Shown: positions 1 through 8,535 of the stretch, piece by piece
Numbering within the stretch: the first letter of the stretch is position 1
Layout of the letters: every line of letters starts with the position of its first letter
Assembly: GCA_902463235.1 (NCBI GenBank)
Contig: CABQER010000001.1
Span: 122,161-186,160, forward strand
Source: an uncultured Faecalibacterium sp.
Lineage (GTDB): Bacteria; Bacillota; Clostridia; Oscillospirales; Ruminococcaceae
Length of the DNA stretch: 64,000 nt
Direction: 5' to 3'
Made by a program: the position numbers and the translations under genes
Notes under the pieces: generated by a model
Told to the model about the DNA's origin: nothing
The model's database searches: none
The model's input: only the letters and a program-made list of their open reading frames with translations

Positions 1-105
1 CCTCTCCTCACAGAGCAGCCGTCGTGCCGACCTTTCTGTGATAAAACTCCCCTGCCAGCCCTGCAAAGAGCTCCGCAGAGGAGAATATGCAAATTATTTC
101 ACGCC

Positions 106-1386
106 TTAGGCCATATCAGCCAGCAGCTTTTCCACAACAGCCAGACGCACACAGACGCACAGCAGCTCGGAAGCGGTCTCCACCTCGTCCAGACTGGGAT
201 AAGTGGGAGCGATGCGCAGATGGGAGTCCTGCGGGTCCTTGTGATACGGGTAAGCAGAGCCTGCGCCGGTCAGCACCAGACCCGCATCCTTGCACAGGTC
301 TGCCACGCGCTTTGCGCAGCCGGGCATGACATACAGGCTGATGAAGTAGCCGCCCTTAGGGTTTGTCCAGTGGGCAATATCGCCGCAGGGGGTGAGGTTG
401 GCGGCAAAGGCGGTCTTGACGGCATCGAAGCAGGGCACCAGACGGCGGCGGTGCTTTGCCATGTGTGCCAGAACGCCCTCCTTGTTCTTCAGGAAGCGGA
501 CGTGGCGCAGCTGGTTCATCTTGTCGTAGCTGATGATCATCACCGAGAAGCGTTTGCACATATACTTCATGCTGTTGTCACTGCATGCAATGGCAGAAAC
601 GCCGGCACCCGGGAAGGTGATCTTGCTGGTAGAAGTGAACATGAACACGCGATCCTGCGTGCCATACTTCTTGCTCACGTTCAGCAGAACGGGGGTCTCG
701 ATGATCTCCTCGGTCAGGTGATGGACGATGTAGGCCTCATCCCAGAAGATCTTGAAATCCGGGGCGGCGGTCTTCATCTTAGCAAAGCGCTCGATGGTCT
801 CATCACTGTAAGTGTAGCCATCGGGGTTGGAGTACTGCGGCACGCACCAGATACCCTTGATGGTATCGTCCTCAGCCACCAGCTTTTCCACAACGTCCAT
901 ATCGGGGCCGTTGGGGGTCATGGGCACGCTGATGAGCTCAAAGCCGAACTCTTCAGTAATGGCAAAGTGACGGTCATAGCCGGGCACCGGGCAGAGGAAC
1001 TTACGCTTTTCCACCTGAGACCACGGACAGGGAGACTCCGGGAAGCCGAACACATAACCGATGTTGATGAGGTTATACATCAGCTGCAGGCTGGAGTTGC
1101 CGCCCACGAACACCTCGTTGGGCTTTACGCCGAACACATCTGCAAACAGGGCGCGGGCCTCGTGCAGACCCTCCAGTTCACCGTAGTTGCGGGCATCGGT
1201 GCCTGCATCCGTGGTGTAGTCGGTCATCTTCAGCAGGTCCATTGCCAGATCCATCTGGTGGGGGCCGGGTTTGCCGCGTGCCATGTTCAGCTTCAGGCCC
1301 TTTGCCTGAAACTCTTTATAAGCCTGTTCCAGCGCTGCCTTTTCAGCGGTCAGCGCAGCGCGATCCATCTCGTGATAATTTGCCAT
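106..1386 (-). CDS. PLP-dependent aminotransferase, class I/II fold (PF12897-type)
   Basis: This 426-residue protein is a fold-type I aminotransferase that would transfer amino groups between amino acids and 2-oxo acids in the cytoplasm. The N-terminal GLKLNMARGKPGP segment is typical of the PF12897 group, members of which have been described as aspartate or alanine-glyoxylate aminotransferases. The FTSTSKITFPGAG stretch carries the likely Schiff-base lysine. The ATG at 1386 is chosen because GGAG lies 10 nt upstream; a GTG three codons earlier has no ribosome site. It has its own promoter and follows the clpX terminator, so it is probably a single transcription unit. The exact substrate cannot be read from sequence; aspartate/2-oxoglutarate is a reasonable guess. 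Confidence 0.88.
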   Translation of the reverse strand: MANYHEMDRAALTAEKAALEQAYKEFQAKGLKLNMARGKPGPHQMDLAMDLLKMTDYTTDAGTDARNYGELEGLHEARALFADVFGVKPNEVFVGGNSSLQLMYNLINIGYVFGFPESPCPWSQVEKRKFLCPVPGYDRHFAITEEFGFELISVPMTPNGPDMDVVEKLVAEDDTIKGIWCVPQYSNPDGYTYSDETIERFAKMKTAAPDFKIFWDEAYIVHHLTEEIIETPVLLNVSKKYGTQDRVFMFTSTSKITFPGAGVSAIACSDNSMKYMCKRFSVMIISYDKMNQLRHVRFLKNKEGVLAHMAKHRRRLVPCFDAVKTAFAANLTPCGDIAHWTNPKGGYFISLYVMPGCAKRVADLCKDAGLVLTGAGSAYPYHKDPQDSHLRIAPTYPSLDEVETASELLCVCVRLAVVEKLLADMA

Positions 1387-1491
1387 TGAATACACACTCC
1401 TTTATAGTACTTCCTATTACCCAATTCTATGGCTCGTCTTTTGCGGTATGCCCCTGCCAGAGAACACACGCCGCACGATCCACACTTTACT

Positions 1492-1520
1492 ATTATAGTA
1501 CATTTTCCTGTCAGAAACAA
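1492..1520 (-). promoter_or_regulatory. Sigma-A-type promoter of the aminotransferase gene
   Basis: On the minus strand TTGTTT (1515-1520) is followed after 17 nt by a perfect TATAAT (1492-1497). It lies between the clpX terminator and the aminotransferase start, about 105 nt upstream of the ATG. Confidence 0.6.
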
Positions 1521-1530
1521 GAATTTGAAA

Positions 1531-1572
1531 GCAAAAAGCCCTGTCAAAAGCAAAAAGCTTTTGAAACAGGGC
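1531..1572 (-). terminator. Rho-independent terminator after clpX
   Basis: GCCCTGT and CAAAAGC (1538-1551) pair with GCTTTTG (1557-1563) and ACAGGGC (1566-1572), with a 2-nt bulge. The minus-strand transcript then runs into TTTTT. It separates the tig-clpP-clpX unit from the aminotransferase gene. Confidence 0.85.
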
Positions 1573-1612
1573 CTTGCAAGCGGGTACACTCCCCTGCTGT
1601 GCGGCGATGCCG

Positions 1613-2935
1613 TCAGCTGAGAGTGGCCTGATTTTTATAGCGTTTGCGCACAGCGCCGTATTCCAGATGTGCCTCGCCGCCCTCCACGGTGTCCTCGTCC
1701 ACGGTCACGCGGATGATGGTGGCATCGCTGGGCACCTCGTACATGATAGGCAGCAGGATGCTTTCCATCACGCTGCGCAGACCGCGGGCACCGGTCTTGC
1801 GCTCGATGGTCTTGCGGGCAATGGCGTGCAGGGCTTCGTCCGTGAAGGTAAGCTCCACGTTATCCATGCCCAGCAACTCTTTATACTGCTTGACCAGACT
1901 GTTGCGGGGCTCCTTGAGCACGCGCACCAGTGCATCCTCGTCCAGATCGTCCAGCACGGTGATGACCGGCAGACGGCCGATCAGCTCCGGGATCAGGCCG
2001 AACTTGACCAGATCGTGGGGCTCTACCTTGCGCAGCAGAGCGCGCTCGGCCTCGGTGGAGTTATCCTTCAGCGCACTGCCGAAGCCCAGCGCGGACTTAT
2101 CGGTGCGGCGCAGGATATACTTGTCCAGACCATCAAAGGCACCGCCGCAGATGAACAGGATGTTGGTGGTGTCGATCTGGATGAACTCCTGCTGCGGGTG
2201 CTTACGGCCGCCCTGCGGCGGCACGTTGCTGACAGTGCCCTCCAAGATCTTCAGCAGTGCCTGCTGTACGCCCTCGCCGCCCACGTCGCGGGTGATGGAG
2301 GGGTTTTCGCTCTTGCGGGTGATCTTGTCGATCTCATCAATGTAGATGATGCCGATCTGTGCCTTCTGCACATCAAAATCTGCCGCCTGGATCAGCTTGA
2401 GCAGAATGTTCTCCACGTCCTCACCCACATAACCGGCCTCGGTAAGGGTGGTGGCATCCGCAATGGCGAAGGGCACACCCAGCATCTTGGCCAGTGTCTG
2501 CGCCAGCAGGGTCTTGCCCACGCCGGAGGGACCCAGCAGCAGCACGTTGGACTTTTGCAGCTCCACATCGCCGCCCTTGCCGCTGAGGATGCGCTTATAG
2601 TGGTTGTAGACCGAAACGGACAGCACACGCTTTGCCTCGTCCTGACCGATGACATACTGATCCAGACCTTCCTTGATCTCGGCCGGGGTCATGATGTTGA
2701 TATCCAGATCTGCGGCAGCGGGCTGGACATGGGCGCGGCTTGCGCTGCCGCGTCCCGGACGGGCACTTTTGGGCTGATCCGGCTTGTCAGAGAGCAGATC
2801 GCGGCACAGGCCGATGCACTCGCTGCAGATATTGACCCCGGGGCCAATGATCATGCGCTCAACCTCGTCCTGATGTTTGCCGCAAAAGCTGCAAATCAGA
2901 TCCTTATCGTTTTTGCCGGAATTGTTATTTGCCAT
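1613..2935 (-). CDS. clpX: ATP-dependent protease ATPase subunit ClpX
   Basis: ClpX is the AAA+ unfoldase that recognises tagged or damaged proteins and threads them into ClpP. The 440-residue protein has the N-terminal C4 zinc finger (Cys15, Cys18, Cys37, Cys40), Walker A GPSGVGKT, the pore loop GYVG, Walker B IIYIDEID and an LGFGS loop corresponding to the IGF motif that docks on ClpP. Length is normal for the family. It lies 36 nt downstream of clpP on the same strand with tig further upstream, the common tig-clpP-clpX arrangement, and is followed by a strong terminator. Confidence 0.98.
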   Translation of the reverse strand: MANNNSGKNDKDLICSFCGKHQDEVERMIIGPGVNICSECIGLCRDLLSDKPDQPKSARPGRGSASRAHVQPAAADLDINIMTPAEIKEGLDQYVIGQDEAKRVLSVSVYNHYKRILSGKGGDVELQKSNVLLLGPSGVGKTLLAQTLAKMLGVPFAIADATTLTEAGYVGEDVENILLKLIQAADFDVQKAQIGIIYIDEIDKITRKSENPSITRDVGGEGVQQALLKILEGTVSNVPPQGGRKHPQQEFIQIDTTNILFICGGAFDGLDKYILRRTDKSALGFGSALKDNSTEAERALLRKVEPHDLVKFGLIPELIGRLPVITVLDDLDEDALVRVLKEPRNSLVKQYKELLGMDNVELTFTDEALHAIARKTIERKTGARGLRSVMESILLPIMYEVPSDATIIRVTVDEDTVEGGEAHLEYGAVRKRYKNQATLS

Positions 2936-2971
2936 AGCTGTTTTTCCTTATCCTGGATAGATTATAGCGGT

Positions 2972-3568
2972 TTACCGGTGGGCAATGACCTCATCGATCA
3001 GGCCGTATTCCTTTGCCTGCTGCGCGGTAAGGTAGTTGTCGCGCTCGGTGTCCTGCTGGATCTTTTCCAGCGGCTGGCCGGTGTACTCGCTGAGCATCCG
3101 GTTCATCTTATCGCGGATATAGACCATGTGCTCGGCATGGATCTTGATATCCGTGGTCTGGCCGGAAAGGCCGCCGCCCTGACCGCCGATCAGCGGCTGG
3201 TGGATCATGATCTCGGCATTGGGCAGAGCAAAGCGCTTGCCCTTGGTGCCGCTTGCCAGCAGGAATGCGCCCATAGAGGCAGCCATGCCCATGCAGATGG
3301 TGGAAACGTCGCACTTGATATACTGCATGGTGTCGTGGATGGCCATACCGGCACTGATGGAACCGCCGGGGCTGTTGATATACAGGCTGATGTCCTTATC
3401 CGGGTCCTGCCCTTCCAGATACAGCAGCTGCGCCACCACAAGGCTTGCGGTGGTATCGTTGACATCCTCGCTCAGCACGATGATGCGATCGTTCAGCAGA
3501 CGAGAGAAAATATCGTAAGAACGCTCTCCGTGCGCCGACTGCTCGACAACGTAAGGAACAAAACTCAT
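2972..3568 (-). CDS. clpP: ATP-dependent Clp protease proteolytic subunit ClpP
   Basis: ClpP is the tetradecameric serine protease that works with ClpX. The 198-residue protein shows the catalytic serine in GMAASMGAF (Ser98), histidine in MIHQPL (His123) and an aspartate in the TERDNY region (Asp173). The start at 3568 is supported by an AGGAGG about 9 nt upstream and by the family N-terminus (MSFVPYVVEQ); a longer open frame upstream runs into the tig-clpP hairpin and is not coding. A 34-nt-class inverted repeat lies between tig and this gene. No CtsR-type operator was recognised. Confidence 0.98.
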   Translation of the reverse strand: MSFVPYVVEQSAHGERSYDIFSRLLNDRIIVLSEDVNDTTASLVVAQLLYLEGQDPDKDISLYINSPGGSISAGMAIHDTMQYIKCDVSTICMGMAASMGAFLLASGTKGKRFALPNAEIMIHQPLIGGQGGGLSGQTTDIKIHAEHMVYIRDKMNRMLSEYTGQPLEKIQQDTERDNYLTAQQAKEYGLIDEVIAHR

Positions 3569-3604
3569 AAAGTTCGCCTCCTGAAATGGTTTAAGTTTAT
3601 TGGC

Positions 3605-3656
3605 AAAATTGACCGATACGGGTCCCCTGTAAAGTTCAGCCGTACCGGTCAATTTT
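3605..3656 (-). promoter_or_regulatory. Long inverted repeat between tig and clpP
   Basis: Two 17-nt arms (3605-3621 and 3640-3656) containing AATTGACCGATACGG and its complement pair perfectly except one G-U, around an 18-nt loop. On the minus strand the stem is followed by only a short T stretch, so it may be a partial terminator or an mRNA-processing or attenuation site between tig and clpP. It could also be a protein-binding palindrome. The structure is plain in sequence; the role is inferred. Confidence 0.6.
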
Positions 3657-3705
3657 AACAACCTTTGATAAAACGCCTGCGGCGCTTTACAGAGCCCGGC
3701 ACTGA

Positions 3706-5022
3706 TTACTCAGCGTCAGCAGCCTTCTCAGCCTCTGCGGGCTTTTCCACGATGTTAGCGTGGCTCTTGATGAAGTCGATAGCCTTGGTGCGAGCCAGAT
3801 CCTGCTTCAGATCCTCGAGGTTGATCAGCTCACGAACCTTGTCCTCTTCCATCTTGTACTGGTCAGCAATGCGCTTGATCTCGGCATTGATCTCGTCCTC
3901 AGAAGCCTCGATGTGCTCAGCAGCAGCAACAGCCTCCAGAGCCAGACCGATCTTGACCTGCTTCTCAGCCTGCGGCATGAAAGCGGCGCGGAACTGCTCC
4001 ATGGACTGACCCATATACTTCAGGTAGTCCTCCAGACGCAGACCCTGCTGCTCCACGCGGAAAGCAAAGTCGTTGACCATCTCGTCCATGCGGACATCGT
4101 ACATTGCCTGAGGGATCTCGCCCTCCATGCTCTCGATGACCTGATCGACCAGAGCATTCTCGACAGCCAGATCATCCTGCTTGTCCAGCTGCTCCTGGTT
4201 GTTCTTGCGGATGGAAGCCTTGAACTCGTCCAGAGTGTCGTACTCGGAGCAGTCCTTTGCCAGCTCGTCATCCAGAGCGGGCAGTTCCTTGTACTTGACC
4301 TCGTGCAGCTTGATCTTAAAGACAGCTGCCTTACCGGCCAGCTCAGCAGCCTGATACTCGGTGGGGAAGGTGACGTTCACGTCGAACTCCTCGCCGGCGG
4401 AGTGGCCAACGACCTGCTCCTCGAAGCCGGGGATGAAGCTGCCGCTGCCCAGAGTCAGGTTGTAGTGCTCAGCCTTGCCGCCCTCGAATGCAACGCCGTC
4501 CACAAAGCCCTCGAAGTCGATATCAGCGATATCGCCATTCTGAGCAGCGCCCTCACGGGTCAGCTCACGGGCGTTGCGCTCCTGCACACGCTTCAGCTCA
4601 GCGTCCACAGCCTCGTCGGTAACAGTATGGACAGTCTTTTCCACGGTCAGACCGTTGTAGCTGCCAACCTTGACCTCGGGCTTCACGGCGACCTTAACGG
4701 TCAGGGTAGCGCCCTCTGCCTCGCTGGCAGAATCCACGGTGACCTCAGGACGGCCCACGGGCTCCACACCGGCTTCCTTAGCGGCAGCCTCGAAGGCCTC
4801 CGGGAACAGCTCGTTGATAGCGTCGTAGGTAAAGACGTCTGCGCCGTACATCTTCTCGATCAGAGCCTTGGGAGCCTTGCCCTTGCGGAAGCCCTGCACA
4901 GGGTACTTCTTGCCCTCTTTTTTGAAAACATCGGCAACAGCCTTCTTGAAAGCCTCTGCGTCGATGGAGAACTGCAGTTCTGCCATGCTCTTCTCGAGCT
5001 TTTCACACTTGATGAGATTCAT
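3706..5022 (-). CDS. tig: Trigger factor, ribosome-associated chaperone
   Basis: Trigger factor binds the ribosome exit tunnel and assists folding of nascent chains. The 438-residue protein carries the ribosome-binding signature GFRKGKAP near residue 46, a central FKBP-type prolyl isomerase domain (NGDIADIDFEGFVDG through the beta-rich segment) and a long helical C-terminal chaperone domain ending in an acidic, alanine-rich tail. The ATG at 5022 has GGAGG 8 nt upstream. A promoter with a perfect TATAAT lies about 140 nt upstream. It leads the tig-clpP-clpX cluster. Confidence 0.97.
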   Translation of the reverse strand: MNLIKCEKLEKSMAELQFSIDAEAFKKAVADVFKKEGKKYPVQGFRKGKAPKALIEKMYGADVFTYDAINELFPEAFEAAAKEAGVEPVGRPEVTVDSASEAEGATLTVKVAVKPEVKVGSYNGLTVEKTVHTVTDEAVDAELKRVQERNARELTREGAAQNGDIADIDFEGFVDGVAFEGGKAEHYNLTLGSGSFIPGFEEQVVGHSAGEEFDVNVTFPTEYQAAELAGKAAVFKIKLHEVKYKELPALDDELAKDCSEYDTLDEFKASIRKNNQEQLDKQDDLAVENALVDQVIESMEGEIPQAMYDVRMDEMVNDFAFRVEQQGLRLEDYLKYMGQSMEQFRAAFMPQAEKQVKIGLALEAVAAAEHIEASEDEINAEIKRIADQYKMEEDKVRELINLEDLKQDLARTKAIDFIKSHANIVEKPAEAEKAADAE

Positions 5023-5164
5023 TTGTTTATCCTCCACTCAAATATTCTATTGCTCAGGACAGGAAGTTTTTGCCCGGAGCAACCGCGCACCACGTCCTTG
5101 CTGTATGCACACGGAATGCGGGGACGCGCGCGCTCAATTGGGTGCAACAATCGCGTCAAAACTT

Positions 5165-5194
5165 ATTATAGCACGCTCTGGACACAATTGCCAT
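5165..5194 (-). promoter_or_regulatory. Promoter upstream of tig
   Basis: On the minus strand ATGGCA (5189-5194), an 18-nt spacer and a perfect TATAAT (5165-5170) precede tig, giving an untranslated leader of roughly 135 nt. Confidence 0.55.
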
Positions 5195-5238
5195 ACCAAA
5201 TTTTTAAATTTTGTCGTTTTTGCCCTTTTCTATCGCCG

Positions 5239-5922
5239 TCAATTGATGCGGTAGGGGCAGAAACGCAGGCCATCGGCACTTACCAGCTTGTACCGGATGC
5301 CGTCCACCTCGCCCTGCACGGCAAACCGGATAGCGTTGCCGTGCAGATGCCCGTAAAAGCAGGTCTTGATGCCGAACTCCTTCAGGGTAGCTACGATCTC
5401 CGGGGCGCTAGTACCGGTGTAGACCGGCGGATAGTGCAGGAACACCAGCTTTTCCAGCCCGGGCTCCGCAGTCTGCAAACTCATGCGCAGGCGGCCGATC
5501 TCACGGTTCATCACCTTTTCATCATGGGGCTCGCCCACATCGAACAGCCAGCCGCGGGTGCCGCAGATGGCGTACCCCTCCACGCTGTAAGAATTGTTGT
5601 GCAGGATGTGCAGGGTGTCAAAGCCCTCGGCCTTGAGGTAGGCGTTCATCTTGTTGGCGGTGGACCACCAGTAATCGTGGTTGCCCTTCATGATGATCTT
5701 CTGCCCGGGCAGCTGCTGCAAAAAGGAAAAATCTTTGCGGGTATCGGTCAGGCGCATGGCCCAGCTGATATCCCCCGCCAGCACGATGGTGTCCTGCGGG
5801 GTGATGAGCTTGCGCCAGTTTTTCTCCAGCCTGTCCACATAATCGTTCCAGCCGGGGAAGATATCCATCGGCTTGGATGCGCCCAGAGAAAGATGGGGGT
5901 CGCCAAGCACAAAAAGTGCCAT
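5239..5922 (-). CDS. Calcineurin-like metallophosphoesterase
   Basis: A 227-residue two-metal phosphoesterase of the YjdB/calcineurin superfamily. The metal-binding motifs are visible in order: GDPHLS near the N-terminus, GDISWA, GNHDYWW and GHLHG. Cytoplasmic, no signal peptide. AGGAG lies about 10 nt before the ATG. It is 36 nt upstream of thrC's stop region on the same strand, so it could be co-transcribed downstream of thrC. The physiological substrate (nucleotide, phosphoprotein or other phosphodiester) cannot be inferred. Confidence 0.9.
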   Translation of the reverse strand: MALFVLGDPHLSLGASKPMDIFPGWNDYVDRLEKNWRKLITPQDTIVLAGDISWAMRLTDTRKDFSFLQQLPGQKIIMKGNHDYWWSTANKMNAYLKAEGFDTLHILHNNSYSVEGYAICGTRGWLFDVGEPHDEKVMNREIGRLRMSLQTAEPGLEKLVFLHYPPVYTGTSAPEIVATLKEFGIKTCFYGHLHGNAIRFAVQGEVDGIRYKLVSADGLRFCPYRIN

Positions 5923-5958
5923 AGTCTGTTTACTCCTGTTCTGTCTGTCCGCAGAAGC

Positions 5959-7419
5959 TTATGCCTGATAGCCCAGCGCTACCTCGGCGATCTGTGTCGG
6001 GGCAATGACCGTATCAAAGCGCTCCGGCTTGCTGCGCAGAGCGGCAAGGCTTGCCGGTACGGCGTGGCCGGTGGCAGCCTCCAGCTGCTGCATGGCTTCA
6101 AAATCGTTTTCCGGGGCGGTTTTGCCCAGTGCGCTCAGCACACTGCGGGGGAACTTGAAGGGCGATGCGGTGGAAAGCACAACCATGGGCACGCCCTGCC
6201 GCTTTTTCTGTGCAGCCACGTGGAAGGCCACGGCGGTGTGGGTATCGCACAGGTAGCCGTCCTTTTCGTAGCGGGAACGGATCTCCCCTGCTACCTCGTC
6301 CTCGCTGCTCCAGCCGCAGGAGAAATTCTCCTGAATCGCTGCCAGCGTCTCGGGACGGACGGTGTAACTGCCGGTGGCAGCCAGCTGCTGCATAAAGCCC
6401 GCCACCTCGGCATCGCTGCCGGTCACATGGTACAGCAGGCGCTCCAGATTGGAGGACACCAGAATATCCATGCTGGGAGAAGTGGTCTTGAAGAACTCCC
6501 GCTTTGCGGTGTAGGTACCGGTGGTGAGGAAGTCAGTCAGCACATTGTTCTCGTTGGAGGCGCAGACCAGCTTGCCCACGGGCAGACCCATCTGCTTTGC
6601 GTAATAACCGGCGAGGATATCGCCGAAGTTGCCGGTGGGCACGCAGAAATCCACCTCGTCGCCGAAGGTGATCTTACCGGCCTTGAGCAGCTGAGCGTAG
6701 GCGGCAAAGTAGTAGACGATCTGCGGCACAAGGCGGCCCCAGTTGATGGAGTTGGCACTGGAAAGACGGATGTTCCGCTTTTCCAGTTCGGCGGCGATGG
6801 CCTTATCGCCGAACACCTTCTTTACGCCGGTCTGGGCATCGTCAAAGTTGCCGCGCACGGCGTACACAGCAACGTTAGCGCCCTCCTGCGTTGCCATCTG
6901 CAAACGCTGGATCTCGCTGGTGCCGCCGGTGGGGTAGAACACAGCGATCTCCACACCGGGGATATCATGGTAGCCGTCCAGTGCTGCCTTGCCGGTATCA
7001 CCGCTTGTGGCCACAAGGATCAGGGTCTTTTCGGTGCGGCCCAGGTTCTTTTTGGCCTCCACCAGCAGCTTGGGCATCAGCTGCAGGGCGTAATCTTTAA
7101 AGGCGCAGGTCGGGCCGTGCCACAGCTCCAGGGCATAGGTGTTCCCTTCCACCGGGGCAAGATAGCCAGCCTTGCCGCCGAAAGCAGCGCCGTAGGTGCT
7201 GCGGGTGGCCTCGGTCAGGAAGGCGGGGTCGTAATCGGTCAGGTATTCCCGCACAACGGCTGCTGCCAGCGCGGGATAGTCCAGCCCACACAGGGCTTTT
7301 ACATCCACCTGCGGAAAACTTTCCGGCACAAACAGACCACCTTCATCGGACAGCCCCTGTGCGATTGCCTGAGAAGAGGTTACTTTGCGGTTCTGATCTC
7401 TGGTACTGAAAAACTGCAT
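5959..7419 (-). CDS. thrC: Threonine synthase
   Basis: Threonine synthase converts O-phosphohomoserine to threonine with PLP, the last step of threonine biosynthesis. The 486-residue protein has the N-terminal FFSTRD and LSDEGGLFVPE motifs, HGPTCAFKDYALQ with the PLP lysine, and VATSGDTGKAAL and PTGNFGD phosphate-binding segments. The start at 7419 is preferred because GGAG sits 8 nt upstream; the ATG two codons earlier is only 3 nt from it. No T-box or threonine leader peptide is recognised, but a 9-bp hairpin lies just upstream of the ribosome site. Confidence 0.96.
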   Translation of the reverse strand: MQFFSTRDQNRKVTSSQAIAQGLSDEGGLFVPESFPQVDVKALCGLDYPALAAAVVREYLTDYDPAFLTEATRSTYGAAFGGKAGYLAPVEGNTYALELWHGPTCAFKDYALQLMPKLLVEAKKNLGRTEKTLILVATSGDTGKAALDGYHDIPGVEIAVFYPTGGTSEIQRLQMATQEGANVAVYAVRGNFDDAQTGVKKVFGDKAIAAELEKRNIRLSSANSINWGRLVPQIVYYFAAYAQLLKAGKITFGDEVDFCVPTGNFGDILAGYYAKQMGLPVGKLVCASNENNVLTDFLTTGTYTAKREFFKTTSPSMDILVSSNLERLLYHVTGSDAEVAGFMQQLAATGSYTVRPETLAAIQENFSCGWSSEDEVAGEIRSRYEKDGYLCDTHTAVAFHVAAQKKRQGVPMVVLSTASPFKFPRSVLSALGKTAPENDFEAMQQLEAATGHAVPASLAALRSKPERFDTVIAPTQIAEVALGYQA

Positions 7420-7441
7420 GGTCATCGCTCCTTTTCGCCAC

Positions 7442-7462
7442 GGAACGTGCCGGGCACGTTCC
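7442..7462 (-). promoter_or_regulatory. Hairpin just upstream of the thrC ribosome site
   Basis: GGAACGTGC (7442-7450) and GCACGTTCC (7454-7462) form a perfect 9-bp stem with a 3-nt loop, ending about 10 nt before the thrC Shine-Dalgarno. It has no T-run, so it may be an mRNA stability or translation element or a palindromic operator. Function is unknown. Confidence 0.45.
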
Positions 7463-7522
7463 CGGTTGTACGGCAAAACTCTCGTTCTGCCGCATACTTC
7501 CCACCGGTGCCACGGTTCCTGC

Positions 7523-7909
7523 CTAAGGTTCGCAGAGAAAGGCACCCTTTATAATATGTACCATCCAGCGCCCGCTGTCAAGAGGAACTACCTCTGCAAC
7601 GTCAAAACGCACCGGTTCTTCGCTTTGGCCGGTCTGCTGCAAATACCCTTGTGCAGCGCAAATCAGCCGGTGCTGCTTGGCCGGGTCTACGGCGGCAGCG
7701 GGTCGTTGCAGCATCCCTTGGCTACGGGTCTTTACCTCGCAGATGACAATGGTGCCGTCCGGTTCCCGCAGCACAAGATCCAACTCTCCCATGCGGGTAT
7801 GATAGTTATGCGCCAGCAGCTGCGCGCCCTGCTTCTGATACCAGCGGGCAGCGGCAGCTTCTCCCCTGCGGCCGGTCTCGGCGCGGTTCACTTGCCGCTC
7901 TCCGGCCAA
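7523..7909 (-). CDS. yraN: YraN/UPF0102 family nuclease-fold protein
   Basis: A 128-residue member of the UPF0102 (YraN) family. The restriction-endonuclease-like core is seen in GRRGEAAAARWY, the aspartate-containing GELDLV and the ICEVKTRS motif, matching the E...D...ExK nuclease pattern. The biological role is unsettled; a link to Holliday-junction or DNA processing has been proposed for the family. It overlaps the end of rnhB by 22 nt and is the last gene of the rplS-lepB-rbgA-rnhB-yraN run. Confidence 0.9.
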   Translation of the reverse strand: MAGERQVNRAETGRRGEAAAARWYQKQGAQLLAHNYHTRMGELDLVLREPDGTIVICEVKTRSQGMLQRPAAAVDPAKQHRLICAAQGYLQQTGQSEEPVRFDVAEVVPLDSGRWMVHIIKGAFLCEP

Positions 7910-8535
7910 TAGCCCTGCTTTTTAAGAAAGCTGCGGCGGTAGAACGGCTGGATGCCGTACTGCGCGATCAGCTCGTAATGCAGCTTTGTGGGGTAGCCCT
8001 TGTGCTTTGCCAGCTGATACTGCGGGTACTGCTTGTCCAGCTCCAGCATATAGCGGTCACGGCTGACCTTGGCCAGCACCGAGGCCGCACCGATACTGGC
8101 GCTGGTGGCATCGCCCTTGACCACCGGCTGTGCCGGGATCTGCAAGCCTGCGGGGGTGCGGTTGCCGTCCACCAGCACAAGATTCGGCACGATGTCCAGC
8201 TCTTCCACCGCCTGCTGCATCCCGCCCATGGTAGCGTTCAGGATGTTTTCCCGGTCGATGACCTCCGGCCCCACAAAGATGATGCGGTAGGCCAGCGCTT
8301 TTTCGCAGATCTCATCGAACAGCGCCTCGCGCTTTTTCTCGGTCAGCTTTTTGGAATCGTTGATGCCGTACACCGGGTTTTCCGGGTCCAGAATGCAGGC
8401 CGCTACGCACACAGGGCCGCAAAGCGGGCCGCGCCCGGCCTCGTCTACACCGGCAAAGCAGCCGTACTGGCTGCGCACCTCGGCGTCAAAGGCGTACAGC
8501 GGAGCGGAGATCTCCTCATCCGAGCGGCGCTTCAT
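7888..8535 (-). CDS. rnhB: Ribonuclease HII
   Basis: RNase HII removes ribonucleotides and RNA primers from RNA-DNA hybrids. The 215-residue protein carries GVDEAGRGPLCGPV with the first catalytic Asp-Glu pair, NDSKKL and the later LVDGN aspartate motif. The ATG at 8535 overlaps the rbgA stop as ATGA, which supports this start over an upstream in-frame ATG lacking family similarity. It is translationally coupled with rbgA and overlaps yraN. Confidence 0.97.
   Translation of the reverse strand: MKRRSDEEISAPLYAFDAEVRSQYGCFAGVDEAGRGPLCGPVCVAACILDPENPVYGINDSKKLTEKKREALFDEICEKALAYRIIFVGPEVIDRENILNATMGGMQQAVEELDIVPNLVLVDGNRTPAGLQIPAQPVVKGDATSASIGAASVLAKVSRDRYMLELDKQYPQYQLAKHKGYPTKLHYELIAQYGIQPFYRRSFLKKQGYWPESGK

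Noticed and set aside
1..105. Possible gene end or RNA in the left margin
   Set aside because: No coding frame, hairpin with T-run or promoter could be supported in this short stretch.
3760..7554. Very long open frame on the plus strand across tig, phosphoesterase and thrC
   Set aside because: It is antisense to three clear genes, arises from codon bias in GC-rich DNA, and has no ribosome site or recognisable domain.
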